The notes beneath the pieces are model-generated. The model was not told where the DNA came from, did not search any database, and saw nothing but the letters and a program-made list of their open reading frames with translations. A DNA stretch of 27,357 nucleotides from a virus. This document shows, piece after piece, positions 19,414-26,544 of this stretch; within the stretch, counting starts at the first letter, position 1, and every line of letters begins with the position of its first letter. The DNA is taken from positions 1 to 27,357 of IMG/VR virus record IMGVR_UViG_3300031758_000460. One strand, given 5' to 3'. The translations under genes were made by a program, and so were the position numbers.

Positions 19414-21534
19414 ATGCCAACGCAATTACAGTTAAGAAGAGGAAATACAGCCCAAACTGCGACATTTACAGGAGCAGTGGCTGAGATTACCGTTGACACA
19501 GATAAGAAAACAGTTGTTGTTCACGATGGAACAACCGCTGGTGGTTTTGCTCTTGCTTTAGAATCAGCACAGTTAGACCAATTTGCATTCACAAAAGCAA
19601 ACTTAGCGTTTGATAGAGCAAACTCATCGTTTGCACAAGCTAACTTAGCCTATGATTTAGCAAATACAAAATTCAATTCTGCTGGTGGTACAATTTCTGG
19701 TAATGTAATTGTAACTGGTAATATAACTCCAACAACAGATAATGTTTACAGTTTAGGTTCAGCGGGAAATCGTTGGAAAGATTTGTATGTTGGACCAGGT
19801 TCAATTAACATTGATGGTATTGTTATTGGAAATAATGGCGGTCAGATTGTAATCTCTGGTGCATCTGATTTTGTTTTCCAATCTACAACAGGTGCACCTT
19901 CTGTATCATCATCGGCTACTGCTAACATTGCACTTAACGCATTCAATCAGGCTAACTTAGCATTCAATCAAGCAAACACTTCTTACGGTTCTTTTGCACA
20001 AGCCAACTTAGCATATGACCAAGCCAATTCTAGTTTTGGTGTTGCTGTGTCCGCATTCGCTCAAGCAAACTTAGCATTTACAGCCGCTAATAATGCAGTT
20101 GATACATGGGTTAGAAATCAAGCTAATGCCGCATATGATGCCGCAAATAGCGCAGTAACAACAGGGCAAGCAAACGTAGGTGCTGGACTTATCACAGTCA
20201 CATCGGCATATCAAGCTAACGTTGGTGCTGGTAGAATTGCAGATGTTGCATCTGGTCAAGCTAATGTTGGCGCAAGTGTAATTACATTAACAAATAATAT
20301 TGGTAACGCATTTAATCAGGCTAATCTTGCTTTTAATGCCGCCAACAATGCCGTAGATACTTGGGTCAGAAATCAAGCCAACTCTGCATATGATAGAGCA
20401 AACTCATCGTTTGCACAAGCTAACTTAGCATACAATACAGCCAATGCCGCACTACCAAAACTTGGCGGCACAATTACTGGCGACTTGACAGTTTCTGGTA
20501 ACTTATTGATTACTGGCAATACAACAACACTTAATGTATCATCCATAAAAGTTACTGACACAATAATTCAGTTGGGTACAGATAACCAAACTGATTTATT
20601 GGATATCGGTTTCATTGGTCATTACGCAAATACACCAAATAATCATACGGGTTTGATTCGTAAGTTTACTGATGGTAAATATTATTTGTTTGATAGTTAC
20701 ACACCAGGTGTTGAACCAACAAATATTATTGATATTGCAAACACAAGAGTTGCAACACTAAGCGCAAATCTAGTTACGAATGTAATTACATTGCGTGGTC
20801 TTGATCCATTAAATTACTCAAATACAATTTACACTAATGCACAAGCGAATACTGGTGCAGGATTATTATCTTATCAAACAACATCACAAGCTAACGTTGG
20901 TGCAGGATTAATTACTGTAACATCAGCATATCAAGCAAACGTAGGTGTTGAAGTAGCCGCAAGACAAGCTAACGTAGGTGCTGGATTAATTAGTACAAAG
21001 GCTGCATATGAAGCAAACGTTGGTGTAGCGATTGCAACTGGTCAAGCTAACGTTGGGGCAGGATTAATTACTGTAACATCAGCATATCAAGCAAACGTTG
21101 GTGCAGGATTAATTACTAAAGTTGCAAAATCTGGCGATGTAATGACTGGTGCTTTGTCTACCAGCGGTGCATTGATTGGCGCAAGTTTAACATCAAATAC
21201 AATAGCAACAATTAATACGAATGCTATTTACGAATCTACTGCTGTAACAACCGCAGCCGCTACCCAATTTACATTAGATTCATTCTCAACAACTGCATAT
21301 CGTTCAGCTAAATATCTCGTTCAGATTTCTAGTGGTTCATCATATGAGTTACTAGAAATGACTTTGATCCATGATGGAACAACTGTGTATTTGTCCCAGT
21401 ACGGTAACATTAAAACTGGTGCGACATTGGGCGTATTTGATGCTACAATTTCAACTGGCACTTTAAGTTTGTTAGCTACACCAAACAATGCAGTAACTAC
21501 ATTTAAGACAGCAATAACTCTGATACCGGTATAA
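19414..21534 (+). CDS. Tail fibre with Mtd-like N-terminal domain and QAN repeats
   Basis: A 706-residue fibre. Residues 1-50 (MPTQLQLRRGNTAQTATFTG then EITVDTDKKTVVVHDGTTAG) closely match the N-terminal domain of the Bordetella phage BPP-1 major tropism determinant, as I remember it. The stalk contains many QANLA[FY] units, two AVDTWVRNQAN units, and, at about 470-570, QANVGAGL units. The TGNTTT ... DIGFIGHY module (about 366-457) is shared with the 553-aa fibre. The C-terminal 100 residues (YRSAKYLVQISSGSSYE ... LIHDGTTVYLSQYG) form a beta tip seen in many aquatic phage fibres. Exact 39-bp (19611/20391) and 41-bp (20902/21058) repeats lie inside. No C-type lectin end is present, unlike Mtd. 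Confidence 0.82.
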   Translation: MPTQLQLRRGNTAQTATFTGAVAEITVDTDKKTVVVHDGTTAGGFALALESAQLDQFAFTKANLAFDRANSSFAQANLAYDLANTKFNSAGGTISGNVIVTGNITPTTDNVYSLGSAGNRWKDLYVGPGSINIDGIVIGNNGGQIVISGASDFVFQSTTGAPSVSSSATANIALNAFNQANLAFNQANTSYGSFAQANLAYDQANSSFGVAVSAFAQANLAFTAANNAVDTWVRNQANAAYDAANSAVTTGQANVGAGLITVTSAYQANVGAGRIADVASGQANVGASVITLTNNIGNAFNQANLAFNAANNAVDTWVRNQANSAYDRANSSFAQANLAYNTANAALPKLGGTITGDLTVSGNLLITGNTTTLNVSSIKVTDTIIQLGTDNQTDLLDIGFIGHYANTPNNHTGLIRKFTDGKYYLFDSYTPGVEPTNIIDIANTRVATLSANLVTNVITLRGLDPLNYSNTIYTNAQANTGAGLLSYQTTSQANVGAGLITVTSAYQANVGVEVAARQANVGAGLISTKAAYEANVGVAIATGQANVGAGLITVTSAYQANVGAGLITKVAKSGDVMTGALSTSGALIGASLTSNTIATINTNAIYESTAVTTAAATQFTLDSFSTTAYRSAKYLVQISSGSSYELLEMTLIHDGTTVYLSQYGNIKTGATLGVFDATISTGTLSLLATPNNAVTTFKTAITLIPV
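19611..20429 (+). repeat. Exact 39-bp direct repeat inside the 706-aa fibre gene
   Basis: Bases 19611-19649 and 20391-20429 are identical and encode the same DRANSSFAQANLA stalk unit. The 780-bp offset is a multiple of three, so deletion between the copies would keep the frame and shorten the stalk by 260 residues. Confidence 0.88.
20902..21098 (+). repeat. Exact 41-bp direct repeat, 156-bp period
   Basis: Bases 20902-20942 recur exactly at 21058-21098. They encode AGLITVTSAYQANV within the QANVGAG region of the 706-aa fibre. The 156-bp offset equals 52 codons, so length change by slippage or recombination would be in frame. Confidence 0.88.
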
Positions 21535-21561
21535 AATTTATCAACAAAGGGATAGTGAACT

Positions 21562-22875
21562 TTGGCATCTAATCAAGACTTCATTGTAAAGAATGGTTTA
21601 ACCATTGGATCATCGCAAGTGATTGCGGCTAATGGTCGTTGGGTTGGAGCCAATACAGGATTATTTGGTCCTCAAGGACCACAGGGCGCCCAAGGCGCAC
21701 AGGGAACACAAGGCGCACAAGGACCAGCCGGTCCCACTGGACCTCAAGGAGCACAAGGCGCACAAGGAAGTGCTGGACCCACAGGACCGCAGGGTGCTCA
21801 AGGCGCTCAAGGTGTTACTGGAGGAACAGGACCAACGGGACCTCAAGGAGCACAAGGTCCAACTGGAGCAACAGGACCACAAGGCGCACAGGGAACACAA
21901 GGACCCACTGGACCACCAGGAGGAACTGGTGCTCAAGGTCCTACTGGCGCAACAGGACCAACTGGACCGCAAGGAGCAACAGGAACTGCCGCATCAATAT
22001 CTTTAGGTCCAACAACTACTGGGCCAGCGGGTGGAACTTCTGCGGTCACTAATAGCGGAACTAGTGCGGCGGCAGTTTTTAATTTTACTATTCCTAGAGG
22101 TCCACAAGGACCCACTGGCGCAACAGGACCGACTGGACCGCAAGGAGCACAGGGTGCTCAAGGCGCACAGGGCGCCCAAGGAGCAACAGGTCTATTAGCA
22201 AGTAATTCAGTAACATATGGCGGTTATGGCGCTTCAGCGATTAAAAATTCTTACTATGGTATTTTGATGGGAACAACAACATCCCATCTAAATTATATGG
22301 CTGACGGATCTGGTAATGGTGGAATTTATCGTGAAAGTAGTGGTGTTTGGCCGATTTATTATAATGTAACAAATAATTCTGTTGGTATTGGTGGTTCAAC
22401 TACACTATCGGGTTATGCGGAATATGTTAATGGTATAGGAATTGCAAGTAGTAGTTACCGAGCACCTCTTTTTTACGACTCAGACAACACCGGATATTAC
22501 ACAGATCCAGCTAGCACTTCTAATATTAACAATCTTACAATTAATGGTACAGTAAGTGGCGTTCCCAGAAGGGCTGCTACATATTGCAGATGGAATACAA
22601 GCACAGCTACAGTATCGGCTGGCAGTTTTAATGTAACTTCAGTAAGTGTTCCTAGCACAGGTCAACAAACAATAAATTTTTCATCTAGTTTAGGAACTAC
22701 TAATTATTCATATTCATTATCTACAGTTGTATCTGGAAGCGGTTTTAATTCATTTGTTATTGGTGTTGAAAATGTTGCAGATATTACCGCAACATCAATT
22801 TATTGTAGAACATTACTTCATTATTCTTTTACTTGGGGAAATCCAACAAACAATACCTTTGTAGCATTTTTGTGA
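21562..22875 (+). CDS. Collagen-like tail fibre 1 (no S74 chaperone, TTG start)
   Basis: A 437-residue fibre, first of three paralogues. Residues 1-29 are identical in all three ([11 protein letters not shown]...). Two Gly-X-Y tracts follow: 36 triplets at 36-143 and 10 at 180-209, split by a beta linker that ends [11 protein letters not shown]. Next comes a module shared with fibre 2 (GNGGIYRES ... STTLSGY), then [13 protein letters not shown] ... [12 protein letters not shown], usually found ahead of an S74 domain. Here the C-terminus is instead a beta domain (about 340-437) ending NNTFVAFL, with no S74 dyad. The start is TTG: the paralogue alignment puts the initiator exactly there, and AAAGGG lies 10 bases upstream. 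Two small putative assembly genes follow directly. Confidence 0.85.
   Translation: MASNQDFIVKNGLTIGSSQVIAANGRWVGANTGLFGPQGPQGAQGAQGTQGAQGPAGPTGPQGAQGAQGSAGPTGPQGAQGAQGVTGGTGPTGPQGAQGPTGATGPQGAQGTQGPTGPPGGTGAQGPTGATGPTGPQGATGTAASISLGPTTTGPAGGTSAVTNSGTSAAAVFNFTIPRGPQGPTGATGPTGPQGAQGAQGAQGAQGATGLLASNSVTYGGYGASAIKNSYYGILMGTTTSHLNYMADGSGNGGIYRESSGVWPIYYNVTNNSVGIGGSTTLSGYAEYVNGIGIASSSYRAPLFYDSDNTGYYTDPASTSNINNLTINGTVSGVPRRAATYCRWNTSTATVSAGSFNVTSVSVPSTGQQTINFSSSLGTTNYSYSLSTVVSGSGFNSFVIGVENVADITATSIYCRTLLHYSFTWGNPTNNTFVAFL
21667..22188 (+). repeat. Collagen-like Gly-X-Y tracts of fibre 1
   Basis: Codons 36-143 give 36 uninterrupted triplets and codons 180-209 give 10 more. X is mostly Pro or Ala and Y mostly Gln, Thr or Ala; Pro is in Y only once (GPP). 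The interruption at 144-179 is a short linker typical of phage collagen-like fibres. The low-complexity DNA produces long spurious reading frames on both strands. Confidence 0.92.
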
Positions 22876-22884
22876 GATATTAAT

Positions 22885-23187
22885 ATGATTGAAAATAAAT
22901 TAATTTTACATCCAAATCCAGAAACTGGTAATATTGTTATTTGTATACCTGTTCCCGATTGTGGTTTAACGATAGAACAAATTGCCGCTAAAGATGTTCC
23001 TTATGGGCAACCATATTTAATCATTGATAGAGAAGATTTACCAATTAGAGATACTACTTTTATGGCAGCTTTAGAGGGAGATTTTTCACAACCTCATGGT
23101 GAAGGTCAAAATTGGGGAACAGGATCAATGTATGATGTTGTTGGTTGGAATAATGATGGCACTCCTAAGATTCAATCTAAAGGATAA
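22885..23187 (+). CDS. Putative tail fibre assembly protein
   Basis: A 100-residue protein. It begins MIENKLILHPNPETGNIVI and contains DVPYGQPYLIIDREDLP at 37-53. The 'VPxGxPYxIxDxxDLP, followed by F and A' pattern is one I recall from small proteins encoded next to phage tail-fibre genes and from tail-fibre-assembly families. It starts 9 bases after fibre 1, the collagen fibre that lacks a built-in S74 chaperone, and is followed 5 bases later by the 79-aa gene. A chaperone for fibre 1 is inferred from position. The C-terminus (FSQPHGEGQNWGTGSMYDVV) departs from that pattern and may be a separate small domain. Confidence 0.62.
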   Translation: MIENKLILHPNPETGNIVICIPVPDCGLTIEQIAAKDVPYGQPYLIIDREDLPIRDTTFMAALEGDFSQPHGEGQNWGTGSMYDVVGWNNDGTPKIQSKG

Positions 23188-23192
23188 AATAT

Positions 23193-23432
23193 ATGATTAC
23201 ACTTAATATGAATAAAGTAAAAGATATCTCTCACGAAATAAGAAGAAAAGCAAGAGAGATAGAATTTGAGCCTCTTGATGCAATTATAGCAAAACAAATT
23301 CCTGGACAGAACATTTCTAAAATTGAAGAATCACGCCAGGCTATTAGAGATAAGTATTCACAAATACAAAATGATATTGATTCTGCAAATAATATCAATC
23401 AAATATACAGTATCATTGATAATTTAAAATAA
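23193..23432 (+). CDS. Small helical protein, possible fibre-assembly partner
   Basis: A 79-residue, largely helical protein (ISHEIRRKAREIEFEPLDAI ... SRQAIRDKYSQIQNDID, with residues between). The pattern of an RRxAR helix, EFxPLDxxIA, then an RQAIRDKY helix is one I recall from short proteins downstream of phage tail genes, and it resembles the helical C-terminal parts of some fibre-assembly proteins. It starts 5 bases after the 100-aa gene with AAGGAT in front, so the pair may act as one split assembly factor for fibre 1. An alternative start at 23208 is possible. Function inferred from context only. Confidence 0.62.
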   Translation: MITLNMNKVKDISHEIRRKAREIEFEPLDAIIAKQIPGQNISKIEESRQAIRDKYSQIQNDIDSANNINQIYSIIDNLK

Positions 23433-23439
23433 AAACTAA

Positions 23440-24783
23440 ATGGCATCTAATCAAGACTTTATTGTAAAAAATGGATTGACTATTGGTTCTAGTCAAGTGA
23501 TTGCGGCCAATGGTCGTTGGGTAGGTGCTAACACAGGACTTATTGGTCCTCAAGGAACACAAGGCGCACAGGGTGCTCAAGGCGCAACAGGTCCCCAAGG
23601 AGCACAGGGAGCGACAGGCGGCACTGGTCCCACTGGTCCCCAAGGTGCTCAAGGTGCAACTGGTGGAACTGGTCCCACTGGACCACAAGGAGCACAAGGA
23701 GCACAAGGGCCAGCAGGACCAACTGGTCCGCAAGGCGCACAAGGAACACAGGGCGCACAAGGAAGTGCTGGACCTCCTGGTCCTACTGGAGCACAGGGAC
23801 CAACTGGTGCTCAAGGTCCTACTGGCGCAACAGGACCAACTGGCGCTCAAGGCGCACAAGGCGCACAAGGACCTGCAGGACCAACAGGACCATCTGGAGC
23901 AACAGTTGATGGCACAAACCGAACACTAAACACATTGGGGTTCAGTGGTGTAAGTGGAAATTCTGGGAATGCACCATCAAGTTATCCATACTCATTACAT
24001 CAAAAAGCTGGCGCTTGGACTTCTCCATATCCAGATTTGTCCATTAATTATCATGTGGGCATTTCTATGGGAGCTAATCCAACTTATGAGGGTGTTTCTT
24101 TTTGGGATGATTACTCACACAACACATTAGTTTTTAGAATTAATGGCTCCAGCAATTATTCATACAAATACTATTGGCAATATACAAATGCAAGTGGTTA
24201 TTATTCAGATACGAATAACTGGCATATTCAACCAAATGATTTAAGTACATATGGTGGTACTGCACTACGCGGAACAAGAAATGGTTGGCGCGGTATTCAT
24301 TTTTATGATGGTGGTAATACACCTCATTTAATGTTTGATGGTTCTGCAAATGGCGGAATTTATTATGAAAGTGGTGGTAGATGGGCTTCTTATTACAGCT
24401 ACTCAAATAATTGTTGGGGATTTGGAACTTCAACAACAGCATCAGGGTATTCAGTATATGCAAATGCATCAATTTATGCAACAGGAAATGTTGTTGCAGC
24501 CTCAGACGCAAGACTAAAAGAAAATATTTTACCTATAAAAAATGCATTAGAAAAAACATACAATCTTCGCGGCGTTTACTATAACATGATTGCAGATGAA
24601 AAGAAGAATCAAAAAGTTGGACTAATTGCTCAAGAAGCTATAGAACATTTACCTCAAGTTGTTATGTATGATGATGAAAATGACCAATACGGAATTGATT
24701 ATGGAAATATTACTGCACTTTTGATTGAAGCAATCAAAGAGCTAAAAGATGAAATTGAAGAATTAAAAAAGGAGAAAGCATAA
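23440..24783 (+). CDS. Collagen-like tail fibre 2 with S74 chaperone
   Basis: A 447-residue fibre. The anchor (1-35) equals that of fibre 1 apart from Ile35. One uninterrupted tract of 40 Gly-X-Y triplets spans 36-155. A beta region with many Tyr, Ser, Asn and Trp residues follows (about 156-290), probably the receptor-facing part. Then come the GNGGIYYES ... STTASGY type module shared with fibre 1 and a full S74 domain: Ser355 and Lys360 in [18 protein letters not shown] and a terminal helix. Ser-Lys spacing is intact, so self-cleavage before Ser355 is expected. No clear Shine-Dalgarno precedes the ATG. Its TAA overlaps the next ATG (TAATG). Confidence 0.87.
   Translation: MASNQDFIVKNGLTIGSSQVIAANGRWVGANTGLIGPQGTQGAQGAQGATGPQGAQGATGGTGPTGPQGAQGATGGTGPTGPQGAQGAQGPAGPTGPQGAQGTQGAQGSAGPPGPTGAQGPTGAQGPTGATGPTGAQGAQGAQGPAGPTGPSGATVDGTNRTLNTLGFSGVSGNSGNAPSSYPYSLHQKAGAWTSPYPDLSINYHVGISMGANPTYEGVSFWDDYSHNTLVFRINGSSNYSYKYYWQYTNASGYYSDTNNWHIQPNDLSTYGGTALRGTRNGWRGIHFYDGGNTPHLMFDGSANGGIYYESGGRWASYYSYSNNCWGFGTSTTASGYSVYANASIYATGNVVAASDARLKENILPIKNALEKTYNLRGVYYNMIADEKKNQKVGLIAQEAIEHLPQVVMYDDENDQYGIDYGNITALLIEAIKELKDEIEELKKEKA
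23545..23904 (+). repeat. Collagen-like Gly-X-Y tract of fibre 2
   Basis: Codons 36-155 form 40 consecutive Gly-X-Y triplets, mainly GAQ, GPQ, GPT and GAT. Pro occupies Y only once (GPP). Unlike fibres 1 and 3 there is no interruption. Confidence 0.93.
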
Positions 24784-25214
24784 TGGCTTTAATCAGAGAT
24801 TATGAATTACCAGGAACTGGTGTAACTGTTGCTAATGCATACCATGTAGTGACAAAGGTTGATGTGGAAAAAAGAACACAAGATATTCCTGCGCCTCCAG
24901 ATCCAACAAGACCCGGTGGTTTTACTGTTGGGCATCAAGAAGTTGGTAAAGAACTTTTTTGGAAAGCAGGATATGTTGGAACTATTTCCATTACAATATG
25001 GAAAGACGCACAATCAAGAAATGACGGATTACAACCATTAGGATTTTTAGGTATGCATCCCTCTGATAATAAGTATGGTGCAAAATTATCGCAAGATGTA
25101 AAAAACCATCAACCTAGATTTTTCATTGATGTGGAATCGGAAGATAATTATGTCACGCAAGCGTATGCGTATCTAAAAACAACAGAGTACTATTCAAACT
25201 CAACAGAAGTTTAA
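24783..25214 (+). CDS. Conserved phage hypothetical between two collagen fibres
   Basis: A 143-residue protein with no signal peptide or membrane segment. It starts [20 protein letters not shown], has a central VGTISITIWKDAQSR strand pair, and ends AYLKTTEYYSNSTEV. I recall similar hypotheticals among structural genes of aquatic T4-like phages, but no function is known to me. A strong AAGGAG Shine-Dalgarno lies inside the end of fibre 2, and the ATG overlaps that gene's TAA. It is therefore tightly coupled to fibre 2 and may be an accessory capsid, tail or fibre protein. Other options, such as an assembly factor, cannot be excluded. Confidence 0.68.
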   Translation: MALIRDYELPGTGVTVANAYHVVTKVDVEKRTQDIPAPPDPTRPGGFTVGHQEVGKELFWKAGYVGTISITIWKDAQSRNDGLQPLGFLGMHPSDNKYGAKLSQDVKNHQPRFFIDVESEDNYVTQAYAYLKTTEYYSNSTEV

Positions 25215-25220
25215 TCCTAA

Positions 25221-26468
25221 ATGGCATCTAATCAAGACTTCATCGTAAAGAATGGCCTAACAATAGGTAGTTCTCAAGTAATTGCGGCTAATGGTCGGTG
25301 GGTTGGTGTCAGCACAGGATTAATTGGTCCCACTGGTCCTGCTGGTCCCGCTGGTCCACAAGGCGCACAGGGACCGACTGGTGCTCAAGGGCCCGCTGGA
25401 CCAACTGGCGCACAGGGACCAACTGGCGGTACTGGTCCCACTGGTCCACAGGGCGCTCAAGGACCAGCGGGCGGTACTGGTCCCACTGGACCACAAGGAG
25501 CACAGGGGGCACAAGGAAGTGCTGGACCAACAGGACTTGGTTATTCAGGACTAACATCAACAACTTCTCTTGCAATTGGTACTGGAGCAAAAACATTTAC
25601 TGTTAATCAATCTCAAGGCACCAATGCGTTTGTTGTTGGAGAGTATGTTCGTGCTTTTGGCGCAACTACGACCAATTTTATGGCTGGAAGAATCACAACT
25701 TATACAACAACATCACTTACGATTACTGTTGATTATGTTGGTGGAAGCGGCACATTTGCTAGTTGGACAATTACTGCTACTGGATCAATAGGTCCACAGG
25801 GAGCACAAGGCGCTACAGGACCGCAAGGCGCACAAGGCGCTCAGGGACCAACTGGTGCTCAAGGTGCTACGGGACCGACCGGACCAACAGGACCGTCTGG
25901 TGCAACAATCTTAGGATCAAGCAATACATGGACTGGACAAAACTATTTTCAATCAAATCTAGGAGGAACTTCTGGAAGTATAACTAGTCCACCTTTACAA
26001 GCATACTCAACTGGTAATAACTCTGCTTTTATGTCTTTTCACAAAAGTGCAGTATATGCTGTCAACTTTGGATTAGACTCCGACAACGTATTGCGTATCG
26101 GTGGTTGGTCAGCGTCAGCTAATCGTTGGCAACTTGATATGTCTGGCAACATGACTGTTGCTGGTAACGTAACAGCATCTTCTGATATCAAGTTGAAAGA
26201 GAATATAAAAGTTATTACCGATGCATTGAATAAAATTAAACAAATTCGCGGTGTTACATTTACTAGAAACGACCATGATGATAAAATTAAACTTCATGCG
26301 GGTGTAATTGCACAAGAAGTAGAGGCTGTTTTGCCGGAAGTTGTCTCGGAAGATAATTCAGGAACAAAAAATGTAGCATACGGAAATATGGTTGCTTTAC
26401 TAATTGAAGCAATCAAAGAACAACAAATACAAATTGAAGAATTAAGAGAGATTATTAATGGCCAGTAA
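25221..26468 (+). CDS. Collagen-like tail fibre 3 with S74 chaperone
   Basis: A 415-residue fibre, third paralogue. Residues 1-29 are identical to fibres 1 and 2. Gly-X-Y tracts lie at 36-104 (23 triplets) and 191-229 (13 triplets). Between them is a ~85-residue beta linker ([19 protein letters not shown] ... [17 protein letters not shown]) that I recall as a common insert between collagen tracts in phage fibres. After about 90 residues comes an S74 domain: Ser321 and Lys326 in [18 protein letters not shown] and a terminal helix. The distal part before S74 is short and unlike fibres 1 and 2. The stop falls inside the remnant of a fourth anchor sequence. The Shine-Dalgarno is weak. Confidence 0.87.
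   Translation: MASNQDFIVKNGLTIGSSQVIAANGRWVGVSTGLIGPTGPAGPAGPQGAQGPTGAQGPAGPTGAQGPTGGTGPTGPQGAQGPAGGTGPTGPQGAQGAQGSAGPTGLGYSGLTSTTSLAIGTGAKTFTVNQSQGTNAFVVGEYVRAFGATTTNFMAGRITTYTTTSLTITVDYVGGSGTFASWTITATGSIGPQGAQGATGPQGAQGAQGPTGAQGATGPTGPTGPSGATILGSSNTWTGQNYFQSNLGGTSGSITSPPLQAYSTGNNSAFMSFHKSAVYAVNFGLDSDNVLRIGGWSASANRWQLDMSGNMTVAGNVTASSDIKLKENIKVITDALNKIKQIRGVTFTRNDHDDKIKLHAGVIAQEVEAVLPEVVSEDNSGTKNVAYGNMVALLIEAIKEQQIQIEELREIINGQ
25326..25907 (+). repeat. Collagen-like Gly-X-Y tracts of fibre 3
   Basis: Codons 36-104 (23 triplets, 25326-25532) and 191-229 (13 triplets, 25791-25907) are Gly-X-Y. No triplet has Pro in the Y position. The intervening ~85 codons encode a beta-type linker. Confidence 0.92.
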
Positions 26469-26511
26469 TCAAGACTTCATCGTAAAGAATGTTCTAATAA
26501 AAACTAAATAA
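26458..26511 (+). pseudogene. Remnant of a fourth collagen-fibre N-terminal anchor
   Basis: A 17-codon reading frame encodes [11 protein letters not shown], identical to the first 11 residues of fibres 1-3, then VLIKTK and a stop. A 26-base block at 26466-26491 is identical to the corresponding part of fibre 3's start. The ATG lies inside the end of fibre 3 in another frame, and fibre 3's TAA (26466-26468) falls in its fourth codon. Everything after the anchor (stalk, tip, chaperone) is missing. It is most simply a truncated cassette; translation of a 17-aa peptide by coupling is possible but unproven. Confidence 0.8.
26503..26510 (+). promoter_or_regulatory. Weak late-promoter-like box (ACTAAATA)
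   Basis: ACTAAATA has one mismatch to NATAAATA and lies 34 bases before the 120-aa gene, a spacing like that of the better box at 15930. It overlaps the end of the fibre remnant, so the match may be accidental. Confidence 0.25.
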
Positions 26512-26544
26512 ATCATTGACCTGCCAACATTTTAGGAGAAAATA

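Noticed and set aside
19414-21534. Diversity-generating retroelement target suggested by the Mtd-like N-terminus
   Set aside because: No reverse transcriptase, template repeat or C-type lectin variable end is visible in the window.
21530-21537. TATAAAAT before fibre 1 as a late promoter
   Set aside because: It overlaps the end and stop of the preceding gene and deviates from TATAAATA at the last two positions; too weak to call.
21623-22052. Long overlapping frames over the collagen tract of fibre 1 (also 21661-21972 on the minus strand)
   Set aside because: They arise from the Gly-X-Y DNA read out of frame, giving repetitive Arg/Thr/Lys/His or Ser/Cys/Leu strings with no family resemblance.
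23413-23868. 151-aa minus-strand frame and 134-aa plus-strand frame over fibre 2's collagen tract
   Set aside because: Shadows of the low-complexity repeat, antisense or out of frame to a clear gene; Cys/Ser/Leu-only composition.
21667-25907. CRISPR-like or satellite array suggested by dense short repeats
   Set aside because: The repeats are 9-base Gly-X-Y codon units inside open frames, without spacers or palindromic repeats.
26468-26511. Fibre remnant explained as a sequencing frameshift of fibre 3
   Set aside because: Fibre 3 is complete with a full S74 end and stop; the remnant is an N-terminal sequence, not a continuation in another frame.
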